Source: Monocercomonoides exilis (lineage: Eukaryota; Preaxostyla; Oxymonadida; Polymastigidae). Taken from it: a stretch of 64,000 nucleotides of DNA. This document shows positions 10,540-22,120 of the stretch, one piece after another. The stretch is from positions 1,010,501 through 1,074,500 of the forward strand of contig LSRY02000010.1 in the NCBI GenBank assembly GCA_001643675.2, given 5' to 3'. The notes beneath the pieces were generated by a model. It made no database searches. It saw nothing but the letters and a program-made list of their open reading frames with translations, and was not told the origin of the DNA. The number at the start of each line of letters is the position of its first letter. The first letter of the stretch is position 1. Made by a program: the position numbers and the translations under genes.

Positions 10540-12551
10540 GGGTCATATTTTTATTAGATCCTATTTTTTTATTCGATCCTATTTTTTTAAAATCAATTAT
10601 TCAGCCACCCACATTTCGATTTATTAATAGTATTTTTGGTATATAAGAAAAATATCAGCAACTGAATAAATACATTTAAATGCATAACCTGTTTCTTGTG
10701 GGGGGGAAATGGGGGGGTTAAAAGCCTCCCGTTGAAATTCTATCAGTTACAGGTTGGTTCCAATGAATTTAATTCAAAAAAATATGCATTTAATGTACAA
10801 AAAATTAAATTTCAATGAAAATTGAAATTTATAATAATTAATTAAATAAATTGGCTTAATGATCATAACCCAAAAAATAAAAAATGAAAAAGGAAGTTGC
10901 AAGAAAATCTACTACGGGTCAGCTGAAGCTGCGAGAGGCGATGCTATCATTCAAATACAGACAATTTCGGAATCCGCTGGAGCGAATGGCGCACATAGTT
11001 AACGATGGAGCTGTGCGTATGGTGGACGCATACAACAGCAAAAAATTCAGCAAAATCCGAATCAAGCGTGCGGTGAAGGCTGTTCGGCAAGGAAGGCTAG
11101 TTTCAAAAATTGGAAGACCTGCTGTGGTCATTGGAGAAAAAGAGCAAACAGTGCTGGATGAAATAAAAATAGAATCACTGTCTGGAGCAAGCTTAACTAT
11201 CAAGAAAATGCGTGAACTGGTTTGAATAAATATTCTTTGAAATGTATTAATTAATATTAATTAGATTGAAAATGTTGTTAATGATTTGAAACCAGAAAAC
11301 ACGCCAGATGTTAAAGTTTCTGCGTCAGTTGCCTACGATTTCATCAAACGACATCCAGAGCTGAAGACATCAAAGCCAAAAATTGTTGATGCGAACAGGC
11401 TTGCCGTATCATGCCAACAAGTTCTAAAGCCCTGGTATGATATGCTCAACGGATCACATCAGAACAACAGTTACAACAACGCACTGATTTTCAACGTGGA
11501 TGAGTCTTCACTCAGGGTTCCTGACAGCTCCAATCGGAATGTCGTTCATCCGGCAAATACAAAACCCGGTTACGCTAAATCTGCTGCGCGAATGGCGAAT
11601 TCTACACTGATTGCGGCGGTCGCAGCAGATGGACAATCACTTCCTTCAGTGATCCTGTGGCCGAGTCTCAAACTTCCTGATGACTTGAAGCCTCTTCAGT
11701 CTACAAATCTTGAGATTTGGCCGAACAAATGCGGATGGATGGAATCTTCAACATTTAGGAAGTATGCACTTTCAATTCTTCTCCCTTCAATCAAAGAAAG
11801 AAGGCAACGCATGTCACTCGACGAATCGCACTGCTTGCTTCTAATCGACTCCCACATTTCTCGAGCAGATCCAACAATCTGGCGAGAGTTCAAAAAAGAA
11901 AATGTAGATGTTGTGACATTCGTCCCTCACAGCACACACATCTGCCAGCCACTGGACCGAGGTGTATTTGCCGTTCTGAAGTCAGAAATGAGTTCACAGT
12001 ACGAAGCACCTTCGTCGTCGTCTTCAGCAGCGAAAAGAATAGCTCTTGTGGAAGCTCTACAACAATCAATTCATTCGGCGCTATCACCTTCGGTCATCAA
12101 AAGAGCATTCAAATGCAGCGGCGTGCTGAAAGACTCGTCTGGGCCAGTTCTGATGAAGCTTCCTCAATCATCGACTTATCCTCTTCCTTCTCATAAAAAT
12201 CGATTTGACTTCTACGGTAAAGAAATAACAGAAGAAAAGGTGCTAAATGAGTGGGATGATTATTTGAAAAAGAAAAGCGAAATGGAAAATGAAAAAGAAA
12301 ACATTTCTGATGAAGAAAATGATGAAACAATGAATTTCACGAAAAAGCTGAAAAGAAAATTCAAAATACTTCAAGATGAGAACGATATAGAGAAAGAATC
12401 ATCTGATGAAATTGAAAGAGGAAAGGGAAAAAGAAAAGTCATACGCAAATTAGATTCGAGTTTTGTATTTTTTTGAATTTTTTTTTGAATTTTTCATTTC
12501 GAAAAATTTGGGTACTAATAAAAAAAATGGGTACTAATAAAAATATGACCC
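10540..12551. mobile_element. complete pogo/Tigger-like DNA transposon (2012 bp)
   Basis: The element is bounded by inverted repeats: GGGTCATATTTTTATTAG at the left end and its exact reverse complement at the right end. A TA lies on each side (10538-10539 and 12552-12553), the target duplication expected of Tc1/mariner/pogo elements. Inside each TIR a unit of about 18 bp is tandemly repeated: ATT(A/C)GATCCTATTTTTTT on the left, and the related ATTAGTACCCATTTTTTT (read inward) on the right. These are likely transposase binding sites. The single gene inside (10884-12476) appears intact after one intron is removed. Confidence 0.9.
10884..12476 (+). CDS. pogo/Tigger-like DDE transposase, intact with one intron
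   Basis: Exon 1 is 10884-11219 and exon 2 is 11265-12476, separated by a 45-nt intron (GTTTGA...TTAG) in phase 0, giving 515 aa. The N-terminal part is basic and helical, with an IGRP motif followed by a second HTH-like region, as in CENP-B/psq-type DNA-binding domains. The catalytic core has FNVDESS (first Asp), LLLIDSH (second Asp) and QPLDRGVF (third Asp). The last two Asp are separated by 35 residues, which fits the DDE_1 (pogo/Tigger/Jerky) class. The C-terminus is acidic/basic low complexity. No disabling mutation is visible, so the element may be active or recently so. A decayed relative lies at 18133-19657. Confidence 0.9.
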
Positions 12552-12787
12552 TACTATTAAAATAACGTTTTCTTTATTTCTTTTGAAAACTGTTCATCCA
12601 TTATATTACGCAAAATTATGAGGATATTATTCTTAGAATTGAAGAAATAAACATGAACGTTTTATGTTAAAATAATATTTTTTGAGTCAATTGATGAAAC
12701 TGTATCTCAAAGAAAAAAATACCCAATATAAAATTTTAACACCCAATTGTTGGCTGTTTCTGCTTAATCTTTGCGTGGAGCACTTTT

Positions 12788-13645
12788 ATGAAAGTCCGTG
12801 CGATTCAAGTTGAAAAACTTAAGTCAACCACAAGTCTTCCTTTCGTTCCAACAGCTGAAAAAGGACAGACAATTATTTATAGCTTGCTTTCCCCTTCTCC
12901 TGCGAAGTTTATTTCAATAAATATAAACATTGCATATAGCTCATTTCCACAAAACTTTTTATTTTGAACATTTAGGTATTTGCTGTTTAAAAACTTCTAT
13001 TGCCACAAATATTCACTTTTTTTACTTCTTGATGGAGAGGTGTCCTGGCTTCGTATTTTCGAAAATAAAATAATTATGAATGATCCTACAGTGGAAGATG
13101 AAGCCTTTAAAATATTTTCCGTAAATATTCATCTTGTGTGCACTTTTTTCCTTCGAATTTATTTTTTCATATTTTGTTAGTATCCAGAATACAATCCATC
13201 CCGGAGAATTGGACATATTGCAATAATACTAACTCAATTGTGCCCGTTGTGGAAGCAGTTTGATCTCGAATTGACAAACTGCTTTGATGAGGTCTGATAG
13301 AAACTTAATATTTTTGAAATTATAAAAATTTTAAAAATACAATGTTTTCAGATAATTTCTGCTGATGATTTATTGCCTTCAACTGTTGCAATTCATAGCA
13401 AAGAGCATCATGATTTTCAACCTAAAGGTGCAGAAAAAGCAACAAATATGAAAAATTATCAAAGTGCAGAATCTTCATCATCAGATCTTAAATGCAATCA
13501 TTCAAATCAAATTTTCTCGCTTCGGTTTCTCCATTTTCCATCGACATACAAAAGCACTTCTTTGGGTGGATTTATTTTGTCTACGCAAACAATTAGACGA
13601 ATGCATGCCATTACGACTCAAAAAACACCACCTGCACGCAAGTGA
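12788..13645 (+). CDS. unknown small protein, four exons
   Basis: Exons are 12788-12906, 12976-13120, 13181-13291 and 13352-13645. All joins keep phase with GT-AG introns (GTTTAT..TTTAG, GTAAAT..GTTAG, GTCTGA..TTCAG). The result is about 222 aa. The start is MKVRAIQVEKLK. The middle (LLLDGEVSWLRIFENK, then PSRRIGHIAIILTQLCPLWK) looks like a folded domain and the C-terminus is Ser/Lys-rich. I do not recognise it. Regular exon phases and good splice sites support a real gene, but there is no homology argument. It lies just downstream of the transposon. Confidence 0.6.
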
Positions 13646-13804
13646 ACGCAATCATCTCTTTGTTTTATGCTAACAACATAATTTGATTTTATTTGCAAAT
13701 TAAATTTATAAAAATTTATTTTATTTTTTTTTTTTAAAAAAAGAACAATTTTGTCAAAGTATTTTTGTAGTTTTCCTGAAAAATGATGACATGATTCACA
13801 ATGC

Positions 13805-14315
13805 TTATTGCTTCTTTTTATGTGAAAGAATTTGAACCAATCCGCCAGTTGCCCTGATCTTTCTTGCAGCTTCTTTTGAGAATGACCTTGCACGAACGCA
13901 AACTGGGATCTTTGGAAGACGTCCTTTTCCAAGAACTTTAAAGTATCCCTAAAATAACAATGTCAATTATTTGAAAAATGAATTGAATTCGAAAATAGCA
14001 ACATACAGCGCGCACAACATCGATGACTGGCATTTTGCCCTTTCTGATTCTTTTACGTTTTTGTTCGGAAACTAATGACCATAAAGTGTCAACGTTAACT
14101 GTTGGGCAGTATTCTCTGTTTGGAAGACGATGGAAATGGCGTTGGCCAACCTTCCCCACGTAATCGGGATGGTACTTTGCGAACAAAATTCTGTGGAATG
14201 AGAAAGCACCAACATTTCCACGACCTGAAGGATGCTTTCTATGTTTTCCAACACGACCATAACCCATTGTAACTTGCCCACGCTTCTTACGTGTCTGACG
14301 GAGACGTGTCACCAT
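13805..14315 (-). CDS. RPL27A: 60S ribosomal protein uL15 (L27a)
   Basis: Exon 1 is 14007-14315 and exon 2 is 13805-13948, joined by a 58-nt GTATGT...TTTTAG intron in phase 0, giving 150 aa, the usual size for eukaryotic L27a. The N-terminus has the family signature: basic [13 protein letters not shown], then [19 protein letters not shown], and [14 protein letters not shown]. The C-terminal exon has GYFKVLGKG and a RATGG-type motif. The protein is part of the large ribosomal subunit near the peptidyl-transferase region. Identification is secure. Confidence 0.97.
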
Positions 14316-17165
14316 TCTGAGTCATTTAAGCATTTGTGAAAAATGCAAAATGAAAATGAAATAGAAAGAATTTGAAATTTCGTATCATCAAAGGAAAGCC
14401 AATATAATATCCGACACATTCAAAAAAATATCTTAATAAGGTCAAGATAATAAAAAAACACACTTTCTTTATTTAACAAATTCTTGTTAAATGGGGAATA
14501 ATCAGATCATTAATTAATGCTATTATGGGAATGGAGATAAAAATTAACCAACTGAAAAATTAACCATCTTATTATAATAAAGATATTCAACAATGATTTC
14601 ATAATTAAATTCACAGTTATGATGGAAAGCACTTTTTTTTGACTTATCTTTTTTATCATAAACTAAAACTTCCTAAAACATTGATTTGTTAATATTATTT
14701 CTTCCAGATTTTAAAATCAATATTATTTTCTTTTTGACTTTCACAGATTTCAATCCTTTTGTTTCTAATTTCTTTTTCAAAAACAGAGCACACAGTTCCA
14801 GACTCGATTGTGAATTGAATCACCAGAATTCTTCTATTGTTTCTCTCCGTATCCTCTTTCAATTGAGAGTGCCTTGCTCTCCATTTGCCATTATCTATCC
14901 TCCCTTTTCTTTTTTCCTTCTTTTCCTTCCTCTTTTAATAGGCACTGTCCTTCTTTTCTTCTTCCACTTCGCACATTTCCATATGTTTATTGATCCATAT
15001 TCTTCACTTTGTATTTATATAAGTTCATTCCTTTCTGTTAAACTGATCGACTGATTGATTTGAAGCATTGTTTGAAATGTCACCTTTTTTCTTTATTTAT
15101 TATTCCAACTTCATCTTCAAAGGCCTTCTTTGAGAGTTGCAAATGTTCATCACATATTTTTCTTTCAAAAAGAGAAGCTTTTAGTGATTCTCTTTCTTTC
15201 TTCTTGTTCGGATCGTCAAGATCTTTCATATTCTATATTTCTTTTGTTATAATTCTTTCATAATTCTTCACCTTCATTAGAGGTCATTTGGCCTAAAAAA
15301 AAGGTTTCAATCACATTCATATCGTTGAGCTCGAGCTACACATAATATTGGAATAAGATCTCCAAAGTGGAAGGCAACCACAAATAAATAAAAGAGAATC
15401 CTGTGGATAATGTATTCGCAAAAAGATCAAAATACCTCAGATGAGCATCCCGTAACTGTTGAAAATCATCATTAGCACGCTCATGCAGGCAGTCGGGAAA
15501 TGCATGTTTCATCCTTTCAGAATTGAATGCACTTGATTTCTCCTCTTGGTTGAAAATTCAGTTCTTAATTCAAAGATAATAATATAAGTATCTCCTTAAA
15601 ATGAAAATTAATGATGGATGCATGAGATAAAAGATTTATTCATTCACAAACTCGAAAAATTATATGGTTAATTTAACAACACAAATGAACAAAAGTGGAA
15701 AGCAATACTCTCTCGAATTTGTACAAAAAAGAAAGCATTTGCATTGAAAGCATCAATGATAATGAATAAGATATTTTATCGATTTTCTTTAAAGAATAAG
15801 TTGAAGTTTTCGTTCAATTGAATGTGCATCTGAAAAACTCATTTTTGATTAAATGTTCGATTGATATCCAACGAACACATGGATTAAATATTCCACAGAA
15901 ACAATATTTGAGAAGAGCATTTTTTGTTTATAACATCAAGTGACAATGGAATATGTGTATGAAAAGTGTTCTTAGAGAAGAACATTTCTCATCAAAAGCA
16001 TTCAATTTTTGAAATGGAGACATAACGACGGATTTCGAATATCTTCCGAAAGCGCTATTTCCATCAGGAAAAAAGAATAGATCATGTGCTTGTGCAACTG
16101 TCCAGTTTTTTCTGATTCCTCAGTGTTTGACAGATACTATGAAGATTAATGGAAAGCATCTGAATTTGTCTACAGCGACAGCAGCAATACAAAGAATCCA
16201 CACAAAATAACGTTCAAAATAGTTGTTGCTATCTTCGTTCTGATGCAAATGAAGTTTGATTAGAGAAAAATCACTTTCCTCCGAAAACATATTCTCCCTT
16301 TCATATGAAGAGGAATTGCCTTACTGTTGTGTTTCTTGAGTGCGTCTCATGGAAAAGTTGTTTTCCTCATTCTTCTCCAAATCTTAGTTCAACTGAAAAA
16401 TAAAATGGGTTTGAATGTTCAAATCTTTTTATAACATCAGAAAATATGAAAATATTTCAATTGATGTTTCACTCTCACCAAATTGAAGAATCTCCATCTT
16501 TTCTGTTGGTGCTTGCATTCATTGCTTTTCTTTATGACACAAGATTATTTGGCAATTGAAGCGTTGGACATTGACCTTCTGTCACTCAACAAAAAAATGC
16601 TTCATATTCGGTCATTTCTTTTGTTCTGTTAATTTGTGATGATTATCAGAATTTCATTTCTTTTCAAACGTGGAATTCAATGAGCCTTTACAAATAATCT
16701 CAAAAAGACAATTATTCACAAAATTTGTCAAATCTTCAAGCATCACATGTTGTTATTTTCAGTTTCATCTTCTTCACAAAAAATTGATAAAAACCTTTCA
16801 TGCACATGCTTCGTTTGTCAGTTTCACCTTTTCTCTGAGCTCAAGTTTTTGCAATCTATTCCAGTCAAAAATCAGAAATATTGTTATTCAAATTGAAAAT
16901 GAAAATTTCCCCCAAAAAATTTAGCTTCTACAAATAATTTATTGGTTGGATCACAAAGAAAAAAATATTTACCTTTTCGCCTCAAACAGTCAATTATTTT
17001 GGTTAATTGACAACTTTTTGTGTATATATTTATTAAGCAAAAACAAAATAGTTTGGATTGCGATATTTTTTATTTGCAAGAAAATCATCAATGCTTGAAT
17101 TTGCATTTGATTTCATCGGATGACAAACAATTTTAAACAAAGGAGATATACGAATTATAAACAGA
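14316..17165. other. 2.8-kb region without a convincing gene; possible decayed coding fragments
   Basis: Codon-like patches exist on the minus strand, for example a 49-codon Lys/Glu-rich ORF around 15090-15230 (start MKDLDDPNKKKERESLKAS), a patch near 15430-15515 (MKHAFPDCLHERANDDFQQ) and one near 16340-16380. Stops and phases do not connect them with credible splice sites. The plus-strand ORFs (14686-15054, 15060-15263, 16670-16924) are Phe/Leu/Ser-rich shadows. It may be an old pseudogene, untranslated sequence, or nothing. Confidence 0.4.
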
Positions 17166-17963
17166 ATGAAAACATCTTATGGTAATATGTCTGCTTGTAA
17201 AACTAAAAAGATGTCTTTGAACGAAAAGTTATTAAGTTGGCTCGGTTGGATTTCTTCTTTGAATGTTCAACAACTAATATATTTGTGAATTTTGAAGAAT
17301 CGTTATATGAGCTTGAGCATTGCACTGAAATTGAGCAGAAACAGAAAATCGAAGAAATGAATGAACTCATGTGCATAATGAATGAAAGAGAATTTTTGTA
17401 TATCTTTTCAGAAGAATTGTTTAACAAAATAGACAAAATGATTGAAAGAAAGAAATTGCCTTTGTGCAATTCAATTTTATTACTGAAGCGCATTGATTTG
17501 TGCATGGCATCGGGGTGCATATCCATCATTGATTTTTCAAGTTATTCTTTGAGCGAAAGACTTGAGAGGATGATTATTAAATCAGCTAAGAAAAAAGGAC
17601 TAAAAAGCAAAAAGTTTCTTGCTGACCTTTGCGAATGCTATCTTTTGTTAAACGAAATATTTTCTTCAGAATTGCTTTCGATTTGCGTGCCTTGTCTTCT
17701 GAAAGTTGCATTGAACAAGGAGAGAAACGAGAAAGTTCAAAAAGAGGTGGAAATGGCTTTGTTTATATTGAGCTGCATAAATAAAGATGATGTATGAGTA
17801 TTTCTATTTCACTTTTTCCCCCATTTATAAGTATAGAATTTATATTTTATAGTTTTTTGAAAAACAACATTATTTGAATGAAATCAAAGTGATCATCCTA
17901 TATCATCAGAAACATCAGAATCTTACACGAATTGCTTTTGAGTCGGCTTGGTAGTTTTTGATA

Positions 17964-20245
17964 GGGTGGTTTTTTTTATCCGGATATTTTTTTATATGGG
18001 AATGAAAAAATAAAAAAAAATTTATTTCACGATAGCATGTTTGTTTCTTTTAAAAAAAGGACACTAGTAATAAATATAGTCAATCAACTCTCTTCAGATT
18101 ATTTTTCTGGAATTTTCTTGTTTTCTTTCATCTCAAGAATATTCATCCAAAAACACTATTTTTCGTGGAATTCTTCTTTTCTTTGGTTTTTCATCCTCAA
18201 ACAATTTTTTTTCCACAGTTTTTTCATTATCATTATTCATTATCTTCTTTTCTTTCATTTTCATTTGATTTCTCCATTCGTCCAAAAATTTTAGGTCGGT
18301 TATCATTTTCGCATGAAAATCAAATCTGTTGTTCTTTTTCTTCAGTGTGACAGAAGGCTCATCATGCAACGTGGAAAGAACAACTTTCCATTCATTTGAC
18401 ATCACTCCACTTTTGACAAACGAAGAAACAATTGTTTCAAGCAATTATGCTGTTTGTAGAGGCTGGGGAAGAGCATCTGCAATCGCTTTTTTTCGAAGAT
18501 AGACAGATGAAGAAGAAGGAACGACATATTTAGTGTTAAAACATTTTTTGAAGAAGGAAAATACTTCACGATCGAGAGGCTGAGTGAGGTGCGTGCTGTG
18601 CGGGATAAAAGTCACCACGTCGATAGAGGCATCAGTGAATTTTTGCCAAATGTCGGGCTGAGCTCTCGATGGATGAGAGTCCAGCAGAAGAAGGCATCTG
18701 TCTTCATCTTTGTTTAAAAGAGTTCGTCTTTCCACGATTCCTGGAATGAGAACATCTTCTGTATATCTTCTAAATATAACTTCGGTCATCCAGCCATCGT
18801 TGTCTTCCCAAATATTTGTAGTTGAACTGAGCATCATAAGCATTTCGGTTTGAATCTTCTTTGAACATCATAAAACGATGCTTTTCTAAGAATAACCGTC
18901 TGCAGCAGCTGCAACGCACAATGTGGCGTTTGGTATGTTCATGAGCGTTTTGTTGAACCCAGCTGGTGAATCGGAAGGATGTACAACAAGCTTTTTGGTG
19001 GTGTCTGAGAGGCGAAGTGAAGATTCGTCGGTATTAAATATCGATGAAAAGAATATTTGTTGTTGTAATGAAGATGTTTGAGAAGTTCGTAAAAAATCTG
19101 GAGAGTCTGTTTGTTTGACACAGCCAATCGTTGAATATCAACGTTTTTTGGAAGAGATACTTTAAGGTGTGGATTCCTTTCAATAAATGAGTAGGGCGAT
19201 GATTTCGAAATTTCAACTTCTTCTTTTTCTTCTTCAAATAGATTTTTTTGTCTGTCAGAAATAACGGATTCCATCTAAAATAAGGTAACAATCAATTATT
19301 ATTTGTTTATGAATGAAAAACCAAACCAAATGTTTCATTTGAGAAACAGAAATGCTCACTCCACTTGAACTTTCGCAGCGAATAACATCCTCCTGTTTTC
19401 TTTTCATCGTCTGTTAGTAACTCTGAGTGACCAATTTTGCCGACTTTTCTTTTATTTTCCAAAGCTGTAATTGCTCTGTTAATGGCTGAACTGCTGAATT
19501 CATGTAGATTCGCTGCATCAACTATCCTTGCCTTTCCATCTAATACAATTGTTGCAATTCGTTCCAAACGATTTTCTATTTGTCTATAGTCAAATGCCAT
19601 CATTTGATTTCTAATGTTTAGCAATCCTTGTTCTATTTTGTTTTTGATAACACTCATAATAATAAAATTTTGGTAATGATCTTTTTTTTATTTGGGGGAA
19701 AATACGGACTTTCAAGCTTTTTTTGCTTTTGGCTTTGAATAATTGTTTCTCTCAAAACTTTATTTAACATTCTCCAATTTCAAAATAAATTTGATATTCA
19801 TATCTGTAAACAGTTATCATTTAAATCAAAACATGAAGAATTGAATCATTTTTTGAATGTCAAAAAATGGACCGATTTTTATTGTGTTTTTTGATCTTAA
19901 AAAATTAATGAAAAGTGCACAATTCTTCAATGAAAATGCCTGAAGGAAAATATTTTGCCCCATTTTTTAAAAAAATATTTTTTTTGAAATGAAAAAAAAA
20001 ATCAAAAATTTTTTTCGATTAAATTCTAACTTAGTAATATCCCTTGGTATTTCCTAATCTCCTCAGGGAAAGCACTAATCAGATATGGAGTAGCAAACAG
20101 CCCCATCAGAGATTAGGTGCAGTAGTTTTATTTGAAATTGAAATAGCTGAATTATCCTTATATATCAAAAACATGATAAAATATCCAAAAAGTGAGAAGA
20201 AAAAATTCATAATAAAAATTTTTGTCCGGATAAAAAAAACCACCC
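17964..20245. mobile_element. decayed pogo-like transposon (2282 bp) inserted in the pseudogene
   Basis: The termini are GGGTGGTTTTTTTTATCCGG at the left and its exact reverse complement at the right. The left flank is TA (17962-17963) and the right flank TT (20246-20247), which fits a TA duplication with one substitution. Joining the flanks with one TA gives FLINRF in frame, matching FLIN-x-x of the paralog with no gap. The transposase remnant lies on the minus strand (18133-19657). Confidence 0.85.
18133..19657 (-). pseudogene. decayed pogo/Tigger-like transposase
   Basis: Four minus-strand fragments collinear with the intact transposase at 10884-12476 are separated by frameshifts and stops. 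The N-terminal HTH-like part (RLERIATIVLDGKARIVDA, KVGKIG) starts at 19657. A fragment with NTDESSLRLSDTTKKLVV lies around 18980-19035. The catalytic part LLLLDSHPSRAQPDIW ... QPLDREVF spans 18445-18843. The C-terminal basic tail is at 18133-18444. The two C-terminal catalytic Asp have the same 35-residue spacing as the intact copy. It belongs to the same superfamily but is clearly diverged and has a different TIR, so it is a related lineage rather than a recent copy. Confidence 0.85.
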
Positions 20246-20826
20246 TTAATAGATTTTACAAAGATAAAAGTTTGGAAGAAGTGATTGTGAATGAGCTGCA
20301 TTTTGTGAGAGAGGCTTTAAATGAAATGGAAGAGCTAACGATGTGCGTGAATAGAATGATAAAAAATGAGGAAAGAGAAAAAGAAACAGTTGAAGAACAT
20401 GTTTTGTTGAAATGGATGCAAATGCTGGAGGACTATTTTTTCTGTTGCCAAACGAGAAATGAGGAATTTTCAGAACTAATAGGAAAAATTATTAAGGTGT
20501 TTCGAGCAGCGAAGGACAATTACAAAAAAACTAGAAGGCAATGGATTTATACATTAAGTGAAGCAACGAAAAGCAAAGTTGTGGAAATTGATTACTTGTT
20601 GAAAGGCAGGACTGCTGGTCTCATTTTTGAGGAACTTCAGCAATAAACTTTGATGGATGCGATTGCATGAAATTGCTTGTTCTTTTTTTTGAGTTTTTCA
20701 GGAAGACAAAAAGAAAAGACGAATGGTAAAGCTGATGAAGGAAAACGAAAGAGATCGAAAAAACAATTATTTGAAAGGATGGAAGAAAATGGATTCGAAG
20801 ATAGCATTACAAGCTTTTATGAAATA

Positions 20827-21277
20827 CAGTCAAAACCGGATATTATCACATCGGTTTTTGCACAACTTTTTGTGACTATATCCGATTGTGATTATACACG
20901 ATGATGCTTTCCACAGAAAAAAATAAAAATGAATTATCAAACAAATTTAATTTGGGTCAATTTTTATATTTTTGGAAATTCTGCACAAATACACTTTTGT
21001 TCACTTTCGAAATTAATTTTTATCATAAATACACATTATTTTGACTTATTTAAGCACATTTTTAAAAACACGAAAAATTGAAATTTTTGATCAAAAAATC
21101 GATTTTTCATTGAAAAAATCACCCATAATAATAAAAAATGTGATTATATATTTTCAGTTCTGTGATTGTTTACGATGGAAAATGAATGAAAAACAAACAA
21201 AAAATGACTGTGCATCGAAAAATGTGACAATATACGAATTTGATTATATTCGACGTGATTATATCCGGTTTTGACTG
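20827..21277. mobile_element. MITE (451 bp) inserted in the pseudogene
   Basis: The termini are CAGTCAAAACCGGATATTATCAC at the left and, read inward, CAGTCAAAACCGGATATAATCAC at the right, imperfect TIRs of about 27 bp. The left flank is TA (20825-20826) and the right flank AA, so this is probably a TA duplication with one change. Collapsing the site gives EIFGFLN in frame, continuing the pseudogene. There is no coding capacity. GTGATTATA-type motifs recur inside. Confidence 0.8.
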
Positions 21278-21351
21278 AATTTGGTTTTCTGAACAGAAAA
21301 AATTATCCTGCTTTATATTTAAACGTTGAAGATTACTCTGTAAATATTTAA

Positions 21352-22120
21352 TGAAACGAAACTCCTTCAATTTCTTCTATCGAAATTTCAATTTTTCTTT
21401 TTCATTCATTTTACAAAAAAGACAACAATTATTTGAAGAATTTCAGTTGGAATATTTTTTTTCATTTTTCAAAAAAATGAGAAGTGGAAATCTTTTCTTT
21501 TCTTTCCATCATGAATCTTCTTTGAATGAATGATCACCATCCTCCTCCAAAAAGATATTTTTCGACATTGGTAATTGTTAATGGCATCATTTATTATTTC
21601 AGAGTGTTGATAATTCACAAGTTTTTTGTCATCGCCAAAACAATTTCCTTAATATGAAAAATGAATTTCAATTATTTCAGAGGAAAATTTCTTGGAGATG
21701 ACAAAAAATAACTTTTTAATTAACTTCTGGAAGAATATTCTAATCGCACACACATACACCCATATTAAAAAAACCTTGGATCCTTTTCAAAAACCTGAAC
21801 CAAAATTCCAATGTTAATAACAAAAATAATAATTTTGCATGAAAAAAATAATAATAAGAACTCATGAATATTCATTTTAATTTCAATCTTATTATTTTGC
21901 AAGAAAAAATTCTTATTTCGTATTATTTTTCAAGACATTCATTCAAAATTTGAAAAAAAGAATAAAAAATAAGCTAATCTTCAAAACAGAATCCTTTTTT
22001 CTATTGCATTAATTGCATTCAAAATAAAGATTATTATTGAAAAGTTTCTACAAAATCAAGGTATTTTAAAAATAACATAATAAAAATTATAGAGTGCTCA
22101 CCAATTTTCATAAGTTACGT
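21352..22120. other. intergenic, convergent side of RAD50
   Basis: AT-rich, with no ORF of coding character and no recognisable repeat structure. Confidence 0.5.

Larger units (their letters stand above)
17166..21351 (+). pseudogene. pseudogene of an expanded oxymonad-type family, split by two transposons
   Basis: The pieces align to the intact paralog at 45255-46724. They include an upstream exon starting ATG at 17166, the main exon to about 17793 (ELLSICVPCLLKVAL, KEVEMALFILSCI), a further exon from about 17854 (NLTRIAFESAW), then after the first insertion NELHFVREALNEMEEL (20246 on), and KQLFERMEENGFEDSITSF before the second insertion. The frame resumes at 21280 (FGFLNRKNYPALYL) and ends TAA at 21351. 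Beyond the insertions there are in-frame stops: TAG after SAW (17951), TAA at 20644-20646, and a TGA near 20671. The exon 2 acceptor is also not recognisable. The ancestral function is unknown; the family looks all-helical and may be armadillo-like. Confidence 0.85.

Noticed and set aside
20044-20245. First part of ORF 20044-20646 as the start of a gene
   Set aside because: This part is the right end of the inserted transposon. The real homology begins at 20246.
17951-20673. Alternative genetic code (TAA/TAG read as Gln, as in some oxymonads)
   Set aside because: Clean genes here end with TAA and TAG at positions fitting homologs (uL15 TAA, VAMP7 TAG, MNS1 TAA). The in-frame stops lie only in dead genes.
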